Assembly: GCF_000255705.1 (NCBI RefSeq)
Contig: NZ_JH636439.1
Span: 203,376-267,375 of the forward strand
Source of the DNA: Zavarzinella formosa DSM 19928
GTDB lineage: Bacteria; Planctomycetota; Planctomycetia; Gemmatales; Gemmataceae
Reading direction: 5' to 3'
Length of the DNA stretch: 64,000 nucleotides
Shown: positions 1 through 6,302 of the stretch, in pieces
How the letters are laid out: the number at the start of each line of letters is the position of its first letter
Position numbering within the stretch: position 1 is the stretch's first letter
The notes under the pieces: model-generated
What the model was told of the DNA's origin: nothing
Seen by the model: the letters and a program-made list of their open reading frames with translations, nothing else
Databases searched by the model: none
Translations under genes and position numbers: made by a program

Positions 1-79
1 CGGCCGCTTCCACGCCCTGACGTAAGTTGATTGCAACCGGGCCGCGTGGTACGATAACTTACCCTCCTCCGGAGACGCC

Positions 80-667
80 ATGCGATTCGCCGTTCTCGCC
101 TTGCTGACCTTGTGCCTGCCCATCTTTGCCCAACCCAAGGACAAACCCACTTATTACTACACCACCAAAGTTGGCGACACCGTGGTTCGTGAGGTCACGG
201 CCAACGGGAAGACCACCGATAAATCCTCGACTGTCGATTCCGTGGAAGAAAAGGACGGGGTGCTGACGGTCGTGGTGAAACCCACCGGAAAGCCAGGCGC
301 GCCAGCCATTGAGACGATGCTGGTGTCCAAGACGGAACTGACCCTGCCTCCTCAAGGCCCGATTGACGTGCCGATCACCTTTCTGAAACTGCCCGCCAAA
401 AAAGGCGACACTTGGGAGTCAATGAAAACCTCCAAGGGAGCCGGGGGAGTGATCTTCAAAAGCGCTTGCATGGGGGAGGAGGAAGTCGAGGTTCCGGCGG
501 GGAAATTCAAGGCGATCAAAGTGGAGACGGCTGTCATGACCCCGACAGAGGAATACTCTCGCATGACGATGTGGCACGCGCCGGGAGTCGGTTTGGTGAA
601 ACTGATGACCAAATCAGGGGGCCGGGAGACAAGTTCGGTTCTGAAGTCGTTCACGCCGGGCAAGTAA
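80..667 (+). CDS. Secreted protein of unknown function, tandem paralogue 1
   Basis: 195 aa. A hydrophobic N-terminal stretch (about residues 3-17) followed by Ala-Gln-Pro looks like a Sec signal peptide, so the product is probably exported. I do not recognise a family. It shares with the two genes downstream a KVGD motif near residue 30, a VEEKDG-like segment, VPAGKFKA near residue 140, a WHAPGVGLVK segment and the C-terminal ending SFTPGK. A GGAG ribosome-binding sequence lies about 5 nt before the ATG. It is the first of three same-strand copies, which points to local duplication. The compact single-domain size and repeated WYAP/VPAG motifs suggest a small beta-rich periplasmic or surface protein; that is inference. 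Confidence 0.85.
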   Translation: MRFAVLALLTLCLPIFAQPKDKPTYYYTTKVGDTVVREVTANGKTTDKSSTVDSVEEKDGVLTVVVKPTGKPGAPAIETMLVSKTELTLPPQGPIDVPITFLKLPAKKGDTWESMKTSKGAGGVIFKSACMGEEEVEVPAGKFKAIKVETAVMTPTEEYSRMTMWHAPGVGLVKLMTKSGGRETSSVLKSFTPGK

Positions 668-711
668 CGCCCATTCCCAAGTAGAATGTCTTTTTCCACC
701 GAAGGACTGCC

Positions 712-1320
712 ATGTCACGACTGCCGGTCATCTGTTTTGTTCTGGCCCTCGCCATCCCGGCCGACTCAGCCCCCAGGCTGAAAGACGAACGAACAGGCCC
801 CTACTACCCCGCCAAGGTCGGAGACCGCTGGGTGATGGAGATCAGGAATCCGGACTCGACCGTGGAAATAATCGAGGTCGTGACGGCCGTCGAGACGAAA
901 GACGGAGCGACAATCGTGTCAATCGGACGCGAGGTGGCGGGGAATGTCGGACCAGAGGTGTCTCAAATGCGGATTACCGAAAAGGGACTCTTCCGGATGT
1001 CCCAACTGGGAACGGTGTTCGCCGAGCCGTACTGTGTCCTTCAGTTCCCGCTGAAGCCGGGGGCGACCTGGACTGCCGAGGCGAACCGGGGCGGGACAAC
1101 GACATTGAAATTCCAATACAAGGCAGCGAAGGAAGAAGATGTGGAAGTCCCGGCGGGAAAGTTTAAGGCATTTCGGATCGACGTCGAGTACGAATCCTCG
1201 GGAGCAGCCAGGCGGTCGTCACTCTGGTATGCTCCGGCGGTCGGTGTGGTGAAGGACGAGCATGCCGGGAAGGACGGAGGTTATGCCAGGGTGATGAAGT
1301 CATTCACACCGGGGAAGTAG
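712..1320 (+). CDS. Secreted protein of unknown function, tandem paralogue 2
   Basis: 202 aa with a probable signal peptide (hydrophobic residues 5-19, cleavage plausible after the Ala-Asp-Ser-Ala region). It carries the shared family signature: KVGDRW near residue 36, VETKDG, VPAGKFKAF near residue 145, LWYAPAVGVVK and the SFTPGK ending. It starts 44 nt after copy 1 and ends 8 nt before copy 3, so the three may be co-transcribed. The N-terminal halves of the three copies differ much more than the C-terminal halves, so the VPAGKF...SFTPGK half is probably the conserved core. No catalytic motif is visible. Function unknown. Confidence 0.85.
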   Translation: MSRLPVICFVLALAIPADSAPRLKDERTGPYYPAKVGDRWVMEIRNPDSTVEIIEVVTAVETKDGATIVSIGREVAGNVGPEVSQMRITEKGLFRMSQLGTVFAEPYCVLQFPLKPGATWTAEANRGGTTTLKFQYKAAKEEDVEVPAGKFKAFRIDVEYESSGAARRSSLWYAPAVGVVKDEHAGKDGGYARVMKSFTPGK

Positions 1321-1328
1321 GAGCCGCC

Positions 1329-1916
1329 ATGCGATTTTCCATTCTTTTACTGCTCACCGCATCAATTGTCTTTGCCGCCCCGATCCCGAAAGACAAGCCG
1401 ATCCTTTATTTCCCGACCAAGGTGGGTGACAAAAGAGTCTATGTAGGCCACGGCCGTGGACCCGACGGCGCGTCAGGAGGCGAAATCATTGAAATCGTCA
1501 CCGCAGTTGAGGTGGAAGATGGCAAATTTGTGGTTTCATTGAGCAAAGATTTCAACGGAGAACAAGGAGGCAAATTCAAATGTCACGTCTCGACGAATGG
1601 CCTGTTTCAGACTGATCCCGATTCACAGGATCATGGGCGGCCGATATTGAAATTGCCAGCCACGAAAGGTGACACTTGGGAGGTGGTGGATTCGCCTGGC
1701 CGAAAAACGGTTTATGTGGTGGCTGGCGAAGAAGAGGTGGTCGTTCCGGCGGGCAAGTTCAAGGCGATTCGGATTGATTCGTCCATTGAGTCAAAGAAAT
1801 TTCCTCAAAAGGAATCAAATTGGTACGTGCCAGGAATTGGTTGCGTGAAGCACCAATGTAGCATCGGACCGGGCGAAGTGACTCTATTGCTCAAGACATT
1901 CACGCCGGGAAAATAA
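1329..1916 (+). CDS. Secreted protein of unknown function, tandem paralogue 3
   Basis: 195 aa, signal peptide in residues 1-17 (ILLLLTASIVFA). It shows the same landmarks as the two preceding genes: TKVGDKRV, VEVEDGKFVV, VPAGKFKAIRID, NWYVPGIGCVK and a TFTPGK ending. The ATG follows the stop of copy 2 by 8 nt with GGAG just upstream, so translation is likely coupled. This copy has Cys residues in the middle and C-terminal parts (KCHV, GCVKHQC) that I do not see in the same places in the others. No recognised domain; function unknown. It is convergent with the monooxygenase-fold gene on the other strand. Confidence 0.85.
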   Translation: MRFSILLLLTASIVFAAPIPKDKPILYFPTKVGDKRVYVGHGRGPDGASGGEIIEIVTAVEVEDGKFVVSLSKDFNGEQGGKFKCHVSTNGLFQTDPDSQDHGRPILKLPATKGDTWEVVDSPGRKTVYVVAGEEEVVVPAGKFKAIRIDSSIESKKFPQKESNWYVPGIGCVKHQCSIGPGEVTLLLKTFTPGK

Positions 1917-1943
1917 TTATGAGTCATTTGCGGAGACGACGGC

Positions 1944-2627
1944 TCACGAATCGGTGTCGGCCGGGGTGACATCAGGGTAATACTGGGGAGCCTCCCGTCG
2001 GTCAAACATGCCATAATCACGCACCACCCGGATACGGCGCATTCTTGCCCCTTCTTGCAACGACAGGGTCCCCTCGAAAACCAGAGCCCCCGCCTCGTCA
2101 CGCCACGACGCGAGCAGGATGATTTTCCCGGGTGTCAGCACCGCGTCGAAGACATCCCAGGCGACCAGTCCCGGAGCGGAAGGTGCAAGCCCCAGCCATT
2201 TGGCGACATCCTCGGGAGCGGTTTCCTTGACCCATTCGGGCGGTCTTGCAGCGTCAATCAGGGTCAACGTGGTCCCCTCGCCTGTCTCCGTCTCATCCAG
2301 TCGCTGTTCACGCAAAACGACGTCCTGCGGAGGGTTGGTGTCCCGAGTCAGCTGGCCAACCCTCAAATGGTAGTCTTGAAGCACTTCACGACGACCCTTC
2401 TCCTGAACATCGTGATGCTTTGCCTTGGTGCGCCAGCGAACCAGGGCCTTCTCGCCGCGCCAGCCGGAAAGCGAGAGTATCCATCCCTCGCGGGTGAGGC
2501 TGCGATAGCGGATGTTATCGACAAAGCCCTCGATCTGCTCCAATTCTGGTCTGAGCATTTTGGCGAGGCCCAGATAGGCGTCCCATTGGTCGGATTTCGG
2601 GCGGACTTCAAACAGCACGGAGAACAT
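1944..2627 (-). CDS. Antibiotic biosynthesis monooxygenase (ABM) fold protein
   Basis: 227 aa from the chosen start. The N-terminal segment (MFSVLFEV, then WDAYLGLAKMLRPEL, GFVDNIRYRS, WRGEKALVRWRT) is typical of ABM/HmoA-like dimeric alpha-beta barrel proteins. A second half (about residues 130-220, with AWDVFDAVL, LLASWRDEAGA, IRVVRDYGMFDRREAPQYYPDV) looks like a second copy of the fold. Family members degrade haem or oxidise small aromatics, but many are uncharacterised, so the substrate is unknown. The start at 2627 is chosen because the sequence AAAGGAGGAG sits 3 nt before it; a longer frame up to 2753 lacks such a site. No membrane segment, so probably cytoplasmic. Confidence 0.85.
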   Translation of the reverse strand: MFSVLFEVRPKSDQWDAYLGLAKMLRPELEQIEGFVDNIRYRSLTREGWILSLSGWRGEKALVRWRTKAKHHDVQEKGRREVLQDYHLRVGQLTRDTNPPQDVVLREQRLDETETGEGTTLTLIDAARPPEWVKETAPEDVAKWLGLAPSAPGLVAWDVFDAVLTPGKIILLASWRDEAGALVFEGTLSLQEGARMRRIRVVRDYGMFDRREAPQYYPDVTPADTDS

Positions 2628-2781
2628 CACCTCCTCCTTTCGGCCATCAAGTGCCTTCAGGCGCTCTAAAATCGACGTCGCCAGCCATTGATCAAACGAC
2701 GGGAACATAGATTGTTCGGGCCGTCCAATCGCGGGGTCATTGTAGTGTTGCAAGTCCCCAACAAACCGCTTTACTGAACGC

Positions 2782-3010
2782 GCGATCCGCGCGACGGGCT
2801 GTCAAAAGGAGATCGCCGCCCGGATCGTCGCCGGGGAGGCGGGGATGTGATCGCGGTCAGGGACAACCAACCCAAACTTGCGGAGGCCATCGAGACGTTT
2901 TTCCGCGAGGCCGTCGAACGCGATCTGGAGGACTTCCAATACCGCCATCTCGAAACCCGCGACGCCGGGGCCGGGCTGTTCGGACCTCCGATCCTATCAT
3001 CCGGCCCTGG
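2782..3010 (+). pseudogene. ISAs1-family transposase remnant
   Basis: Translated fragments TGCQKEIAARIV and, one frame over, VIAVRDNQPKLAEAIETFF followed by DLEDFQYRHLETRD match the central DDE region of ISAs1-type transposases (canonical TGCQKEIA, VKDNQP, HET). A frameshift near 2845 separates the two halves, and both the N-terminal and C-terminal parts are missing. I see no terminal inverted repeats. It sits just outside the integrated element, beside a second pseudogene, and marks this stretch as a graveyard of mobile DNA. Confidence 0.75.
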
Positions 3011-3184
3011 TCCCGGAGAACTTTACCCTGAGGGAGCAGTAGCCGTTGGTGAGGGCGTTCGGATATGCCCGGCGCGAAACCCGTCATGACGACGGACGAA
3101 CCAGCGAGTCTGACGGAAGTCATGCTCCAAGAGCATGTTTGATATGCGCTGGCCCTGTGCGAAACGGCGACATCGGCCCGAACC

Positions 3185-4062
3185 ATGAAGGCCGTGCGGA
3201 CAATGTTCCGGCATGCGGTCCGCAAGAGACTGATTCCCTCAAACCCGATGGAGGGGGGAAGGGGGAAGGGCGGTAGCGAATCGAACCTGGCGAACTGGCA
3301 TTTCGTGGACTTGGAAACGCTGGAAAAGGTAATGGCCTCATGCCCCTCCAACGAACTCCACCTGGTGTTCGCCATGTCTCGGTTCGGTGGGTTGCGGTGT
3401 CCGAGTGAAATTCAATTGCTGACATGGGCCGATGTGCTTTGGGACCAAGACCGATTCCGAGTGCAAAGCCCGAAGACACAGCATCATGAGGGGCACGCAG
3501 AGCGATTACCCCGATCTTTCCTGAACTTCGTCCGTATCTCGAAGCTGCCTTTGATGAAGCCGAACCAGGAACCGTTCACATTGTTCGGCAGTATCCGAAC
3601 GCTCTCCCGATCTATCGAAAGTTTCTTGAGAAAACGCTTCGGGACTTGGGGGTGGTTTAATGGCCTCGATTGTTTCACAATCTTCGAGCCAGTCGGCAGA
3701 CGGAATTGAGGCGGGAACATCCTGCGCACGTTGTTTGTGTTTGGCTGGGAAATTCGGAGCGAGTGGCCGCCAAGCATTACTTGGGTGTGACGGAAGAAGA
3801 CTTCTAAAAAGCCGCAGCAGAATCCGCACAAGCCGGGGTTGGACAGGAAACGACAAAACCCCTTGAGAAACAAGGGGTTAAGCAAATCGGGACAATTATC
3901 GACCGTTCAAGTCACGATATTCTAATGGTCGCTACAGGATTCGAACCTGTGACCCCTAGCGTGTCATCCACCCAAAAAGCCGGTGTTGTTCAGCCCGCAA
4001 TCGCTTGGGAATTCGGAGTTTACGGCAACGAGAAGTGGCTTGCAAGAGGAAACAAAGCCTGA
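3185..4062 (+). pseudogene. Decayed tyrosine recombinase (older integrase)
   Basis: The fragments AVRKRLIPSNP, FGGLRCPSEIQLLTW, SPKTQHHEG, IPIFPELRPYLE, LFHNLRASRQTEL, VWLGNSERVAAKHYLGVTEEDF together form the catalytic part of a planctomycete-type tyrosine recombinase. They fall in different frames: a frameshift near 3500-3510 and in-frame stops at about 3658 and 3806 break the gene, and the N-terminal domain is absent. The restored C-terminal frame continues through the 42-bp tRNA-Val fragment, reading MVATGFEPVTPSV there, and stops at 4062. An integrase tail encoded antisense to a tRNA end is expected when the gene abuts its own attachment site, so this is probably the integrase of an earlier element that used the same tRNA-Val. 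Confidence 0.8.
3926..3967. repeat. Distal attachment site (tRNA-Val 3' fragment, 42 bp)
   Basis: Identical over 42 bp to 14534-14575. It contains the T-arm, variable region, 3' acceptor strand and half of the anticodon arm of tRNA-Val, and identity stops at the end of the anticodon loop sequence. Beyond it the tRNA body is absent, so this is the far attachment copy left by site-specific integration. Confidence 0.93.
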
Positions 4063-4124
4063 CTTTTGACAGCACGGAATTGCGGTAAAACAAGCCATAT
4101 GCCGAAATCAACATGCGTTGATAT

Positions 4125-4142
4125 CCGGTCAGAATCCGGTCA
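4125..4142. promoter_or_regulatory. Two CCGGTCA repeats near element left end
   Basis: CCGGTCA occurs at 4125-4131 and 4136-4142, an 11-bp period. The complementary motif TGACCG(G) occurs twice near the right end at 14449 and 14459. Paired short repeats inside both attachment sites are what arm-type integrase or excisionase binding sites look like. This is pattern-based inference only. Confidence 0.4.
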
Positions 4143-4145
4143 CCG

Positions 4146-4187
4146 CAAAACAAAACGAGCCGGACCCGCTCGCAACAGGTCCGGCTC
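4146..4187 (-). terminator. Rho-independent terminator, minus strand
   Basis: A 10-bp perfect stem (GAGCCGGACC at 4157-4166 with GGTCCGGCTC at 4178-4187) has an 11-nt loop. Read on the minus strand the hairpin is followed by GTTTTGTTTTG. It lies about 100 nt beyond the stop of the minus-strand RHH gene and would end that transcript. The rest of 3968-4287 holds no convincing gene. Confidence 0.65.
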
Positions 4188-4287
4188 TCTTCATGCGCGG
4201 AATTGCACCCCCGACGCACCCGTGACGATGGTCACGGACTGTTTTTATAGCAGGTCTGGGACTGCCCGGGGAACGCCGGCCGAGGGG

Positions 4288-4509
4288 TTACTTCTTGTCT
4301 GAGTCGGCTTTTGGCTTGAGCGGCCAGAAGCCTTCCTTGATTAGAAAATCCTGAATCGCCACTTCAACAACTTCCGTGAGGCTAGGCTTTAGCCGCTGCG
4401 CCTCAATGAACTGGTCAAGTGCGGCTCGCGTGTCTTCCCCAACATAAGTTTGGATTGGCACGCCTGATCGTTTCGGAGTTTTTTGGGGCTTCTTGGCCAT
4501 AGCCAGCAT
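4288..4509 (-). CDS. Small ribbon-helix-helix-like DNA-binding protein
   Basis: 73 aa. A basic N-terminus (AKKPQKTPKRSG) leads into a short strand-like segment VPIQTYVGEDTRAALDQFIEAQ and then a helix SLTEVVEVAIQDFLIKEG, the layout of RHH (Arc/CopG/MetJ) repressors or plasmid copy-number proteins. It is the only gene in the left part of the element on the minus strand, divergent from the small-gene cluster, so it may act as the element's repressor; that is inference. The start at 4509 has AGAGGA 6 nt upstream; an ATG at 4524 and one at 4500 are alternatives. Confidence 0.7.
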   Translation of the reverse strand: MLAMAKKPQKTPKRSGVPIQTYVGEDTRAALDQFIEAQRLKPSLTEVVEVAIQDFLIKEGFWPLKPKADSDKK

Positions 4510-4667
4510 GATAAGTCCTCTCATGTCCTAAGACACCTTAAAAGTAACTTCGATTGATTGCCTTGGCAATTTCAGTTTTGTCATTTCATATTTTTAGTTG
4601 TAATGTCATGACATTACATATATGCTCTCTTTCACATCGCCCGATCACATTCGACAAGGAAGAAACC

Positions 4668-4943
4668 ATGACGGGAACACTGGCACGGGAAACATCCACC
4701 ATTTGCGAAATCACGCCGAGGGGGCTTGCCCATCTGGCCGCGATGGAGGAACGGGACAAGGAACTTGATCCGTTGGTGAGAAGTTGCACGAGCTGCAATT
4801 CGTGGCCGCAACTCCGGCGGCGGTTGTGGAAGGGCTTTGTCCCGACGCTCCGGGGATCGCGGCGGGAACGGTTGCTCGCCCGCATCCTCCGGGCGAGAGG
4901 CTACAAGGTCAACGCCCCGGCTCCGAGGGAGTGCGTCCGATGA
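4668..4943 (+). CDS. Small basic protein of unknown function in the element
   Basis: 91 aa. Starts at an ATG with AAGGA about 9 nt upstream; an in-frame extension to 4554 crosses an AT-rich promoter-like stretch and is not favoured. The C-terminal half (RRRLWKGFVPTLRGSRRERLLARILRARGYKV) is Arg-rich and probably helical, as in nucleic-acid binding proteins. Two Cys of the SCTSC pair near residue 40 may bind metal. The stop overlaps the next start by 4 nt (ATGA), so translation is coupled to the zinc-ribbon gene. I do not recognise the family. Confidence 0.65.
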   Translation: MTGTLARETSTICEITPRGLAHLAAMEERDKELDPLVRSCTSCNSWPQLRRRLWKGFVPTLRGSRRERLLARILRARGYKVNAPAPRECVR

Positions 4944-5128
4944 ACATCAAGTGCATCCTCTGCAACGCCGAGGACGGCGTGTGCCTCGTTCTCTCCGATT
5001 GCCAGTCGTTCCACTGCAAGGAGTGCGGTGAGGGCTTCGACCTCGACGACGTTGAAACGCGGATCAAGGAACTGCGGAAGATGGTCTGCGTGGCCAACGC
5101 CGCGAAGACGGCCGCCGAGAAGGAATAA
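4940..5128 (+). CDS. Small zinc-ribbon protein
   Basis: 62 aa. Two CxxC knuckles, CILC at residues 5-8 and CKEC around residues 27-30, with a QSFHCKECGEGFDLDDVE context, form a zinc-ribbon. The remainder (ETRIKELRKMVCVANAAKTAAEKE) is a short helix. The gene overlaps its upstream neighbour by ATGA. Such ribbons are common accessory proteins in phage-like elements and may bind nucleic acid or a polymerase, but no function can be assigned. Confidence 0.7.
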   Translation: MNIKCILCNAEDGVCLVLSDCQSFHCKECGEGFDLDDVETRIKELRKMVCVANAAKTAAEKE

Positions 5129-5145
5129 CCACGAAAGGAAAAAAC

Positions 5146-5484
5146 ATGAGCGAATCAACTGATGAAGCCGGCCGAAAAACCGAAGGCGAGACTGCCTCAC
5201 ACGGGCCGGACTTTGCGTGCGTGATCTGGTTCGGAAGGATGTTCACCTTCAACTCGCGTCAGGCGTCGGTTGTCGCCCTGCTTTGGGCTGCGTGGGAAAA
5301 AGGGACGCCGTGGGTCTCCGAGGCATGGCTGATGGAAAAGACCGACTACGAAGGTTCCCGGATGAAGGATGTGTTTCGCAAGCATCCCGCGTGGGAGAGG
5401 ATGATCGCGGTCGGTTCCAAGAACGGCCAAGCCTTTGGAACTTACGGATTGATGCGCCCGGATTGTGGGGAGGGTGAATCATGA
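5146..5484 (+). CDS. Small protein of unknown function (element)
   Basis: 112 aa. Good ribosome-binding context (GAAAGGA about 8 nt before ATG). The middle part (WFGRMFTFNSRQASVVALLWAAW, then WVSEAWLMEK, MKDVFRKHPAWERMI) reads like a winged-helix module: a phosphorylase-like FTFNSRQASVVALLW helix and a basic recognition segment followed by a KNGQAFGTYGLM wing. This is a resemblance, not an identification. It lies 17 nt after the zinc-ribbon gene and overlaps the following gene by 4 nt, so it belongs to the same early operon. Confidence 0.65.
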   Translation: MSESTDEAGRKTEGETASHGPDFACVIWFGRMFTFNSRQASVVALLWAAWEKGTPWVSEAWLMEKTDYEGSRMKDVFRKHPAWERMIAVGSKNGQAFGTYGLMRPDCGEGES

Positions 5485-5726
5485 AAGACCTTCCAGATCT
5501 GGCGGCCGTCATGTCGCCCCGAAGCTATGCGTTGGTGTGTCCGCCGGAGATCGTGCCGACGGCAAGATTGAAATCCCTGCTGGCCTCCGTGGGGAGGGAA
5601 CTTCGCCGCATTCTCCCGGAGTTCGAGAAGGACGCCGATATCACCGTTTGCGTATGGCCTCTGGCTGAGGACGGGGAGAAGATGGGCATGATGAGCCGGG
5701 AATTTGAGATCCCGGTTGATGCGTGA
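5481..5726 (+). CDS. Small protein of unknown function (element)
   Basis: 81 aa, starting within the ATGA overlap with the preceding gene. No recognised domain. The sequence is mixed alpha/beta (ALVCPPEIVPTARLKSLLASVGRELRRILPEF, then DADITVCVWPL) and acidic toward the end. Its position as last gene of the four-gene set 4668-5726 is the only clue. A promoter-like gap of about 170 nt follows. Confidence 0.6.
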   Translation: MKDLPDLAAVMSPRSYALVCPPEIVPTARLKSLLASVGRELRRILPEFEKDADITVCVWPLAEDGEKMGMMSREFEIPVDA

Positions 5727-5850
5727 TCCGGTTTGAGGAACGGGTTTTTCACCAAGAAAATTGCAATTTCCTCGGAAAAACAAGGCTTTTTGAGATTTTC
5801 ACCGACACTCAGCTTGCTAATAAACGCATGGTGTAGGTATGTTCATCTAT

Positions 5851-5872
5851 GAGGGCTGTTGATACAGCCCTC
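5851..5872. promoter_or_regulatory. Perfect inverted repeat upstream of HTH gene
   Basis: GAGGGCTGT and ACAGCCCTC form a 9-bp stem around TGAT, 24 nt before the ATG of the DUF1580-like gene. There is no T-run on either side, so an operator, or an mRNA hairpin in the leader, is more likely than a terminator. The stretch 5727-5850 upstream is AT-rich and could hold the promoter. Confidence 0.5.
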
Positions 5873-5895
5873 AATGTTCAGATTATGGGAGTTAT

Positions 5896-6216
5896 ATGGT
5901 ACTAGACGAAGGAAGAACTTTTAGCACGGCCGCCGCGTGTCGGTGGTTGACGCAGCTCACGAACGCAGAGCGCCCGATGTCGCCCATGACAATTTGGCGA
6001 TGGCGGACTCACGGCCTGACGATTGGCGGACGGGTTTTCAAGCTCGAAGTCCTCCACGTCGGCCACCGGGTTGTTTACACCGAGGCCGCCCTGAGACGGT
6101 TCATTGAAGTGACCTCGGCCGCCCGCAGTGGCCGGCCGATCCCGGACGCCGCCCCACTCACGCCCGGCCGGGAACATGCGGATGCCGAGGCCGAGCTGGA
6201 CGCGGCCGGGATTTGA
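5896..6216 (+). CDS. DUF1580-like helix-turn-helix protein
   Basis: 106 aa. The core MTIWRWRTHGLTIGGRVFKLEVLHVGHRVVYTEAALRRFIE is the pattern of DUF1580 proteins, small planctomycete MerR/excisionase-like HTH proteins (canonical WR.RGVRG..LE...GG.R.T...AL.RF). In integrative elements such proteins often act as excisionase or replication/transcription regulators. It sits 86 nt upstream of the replication gene with GGGAG 4 nt before the ATG. It is the best candidate for a recombination directionality factor here, but that role is inferred from size and fold only. Confidence 0.8.
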   Translation: MVLDEGRTFSTAAACRWLTQLTNAERPMSPMTIWRWRTHGLTIGGRVFKLEVLHVGHRVVYTEAALRRFIEVTSAARSGRPIPDAAPLTPGREHADAEAELDAAGI

Positions 6217-6302
6217 CAGTCTTCAGAAGTGACGATTCTCCCAGCCAATTCTCGCCAACATTACCGCCCCACTGCCCGGGGCATTTTTGAAACACTTGGA
6301 TA

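Noticed and set aside
3011-3184. Continuation of the transposase or N-terminus of the old integrase
   Set aside because: No recognisable motif; the fragments at 3090-3160 are out of frame and cannot be placed in either family.
4066-4302. 78-codon plus-strand frame at the left end of the element
   Set aside because: It runs across the terminator hairpin and the CCGGTCA repeats and has no protein-like content.
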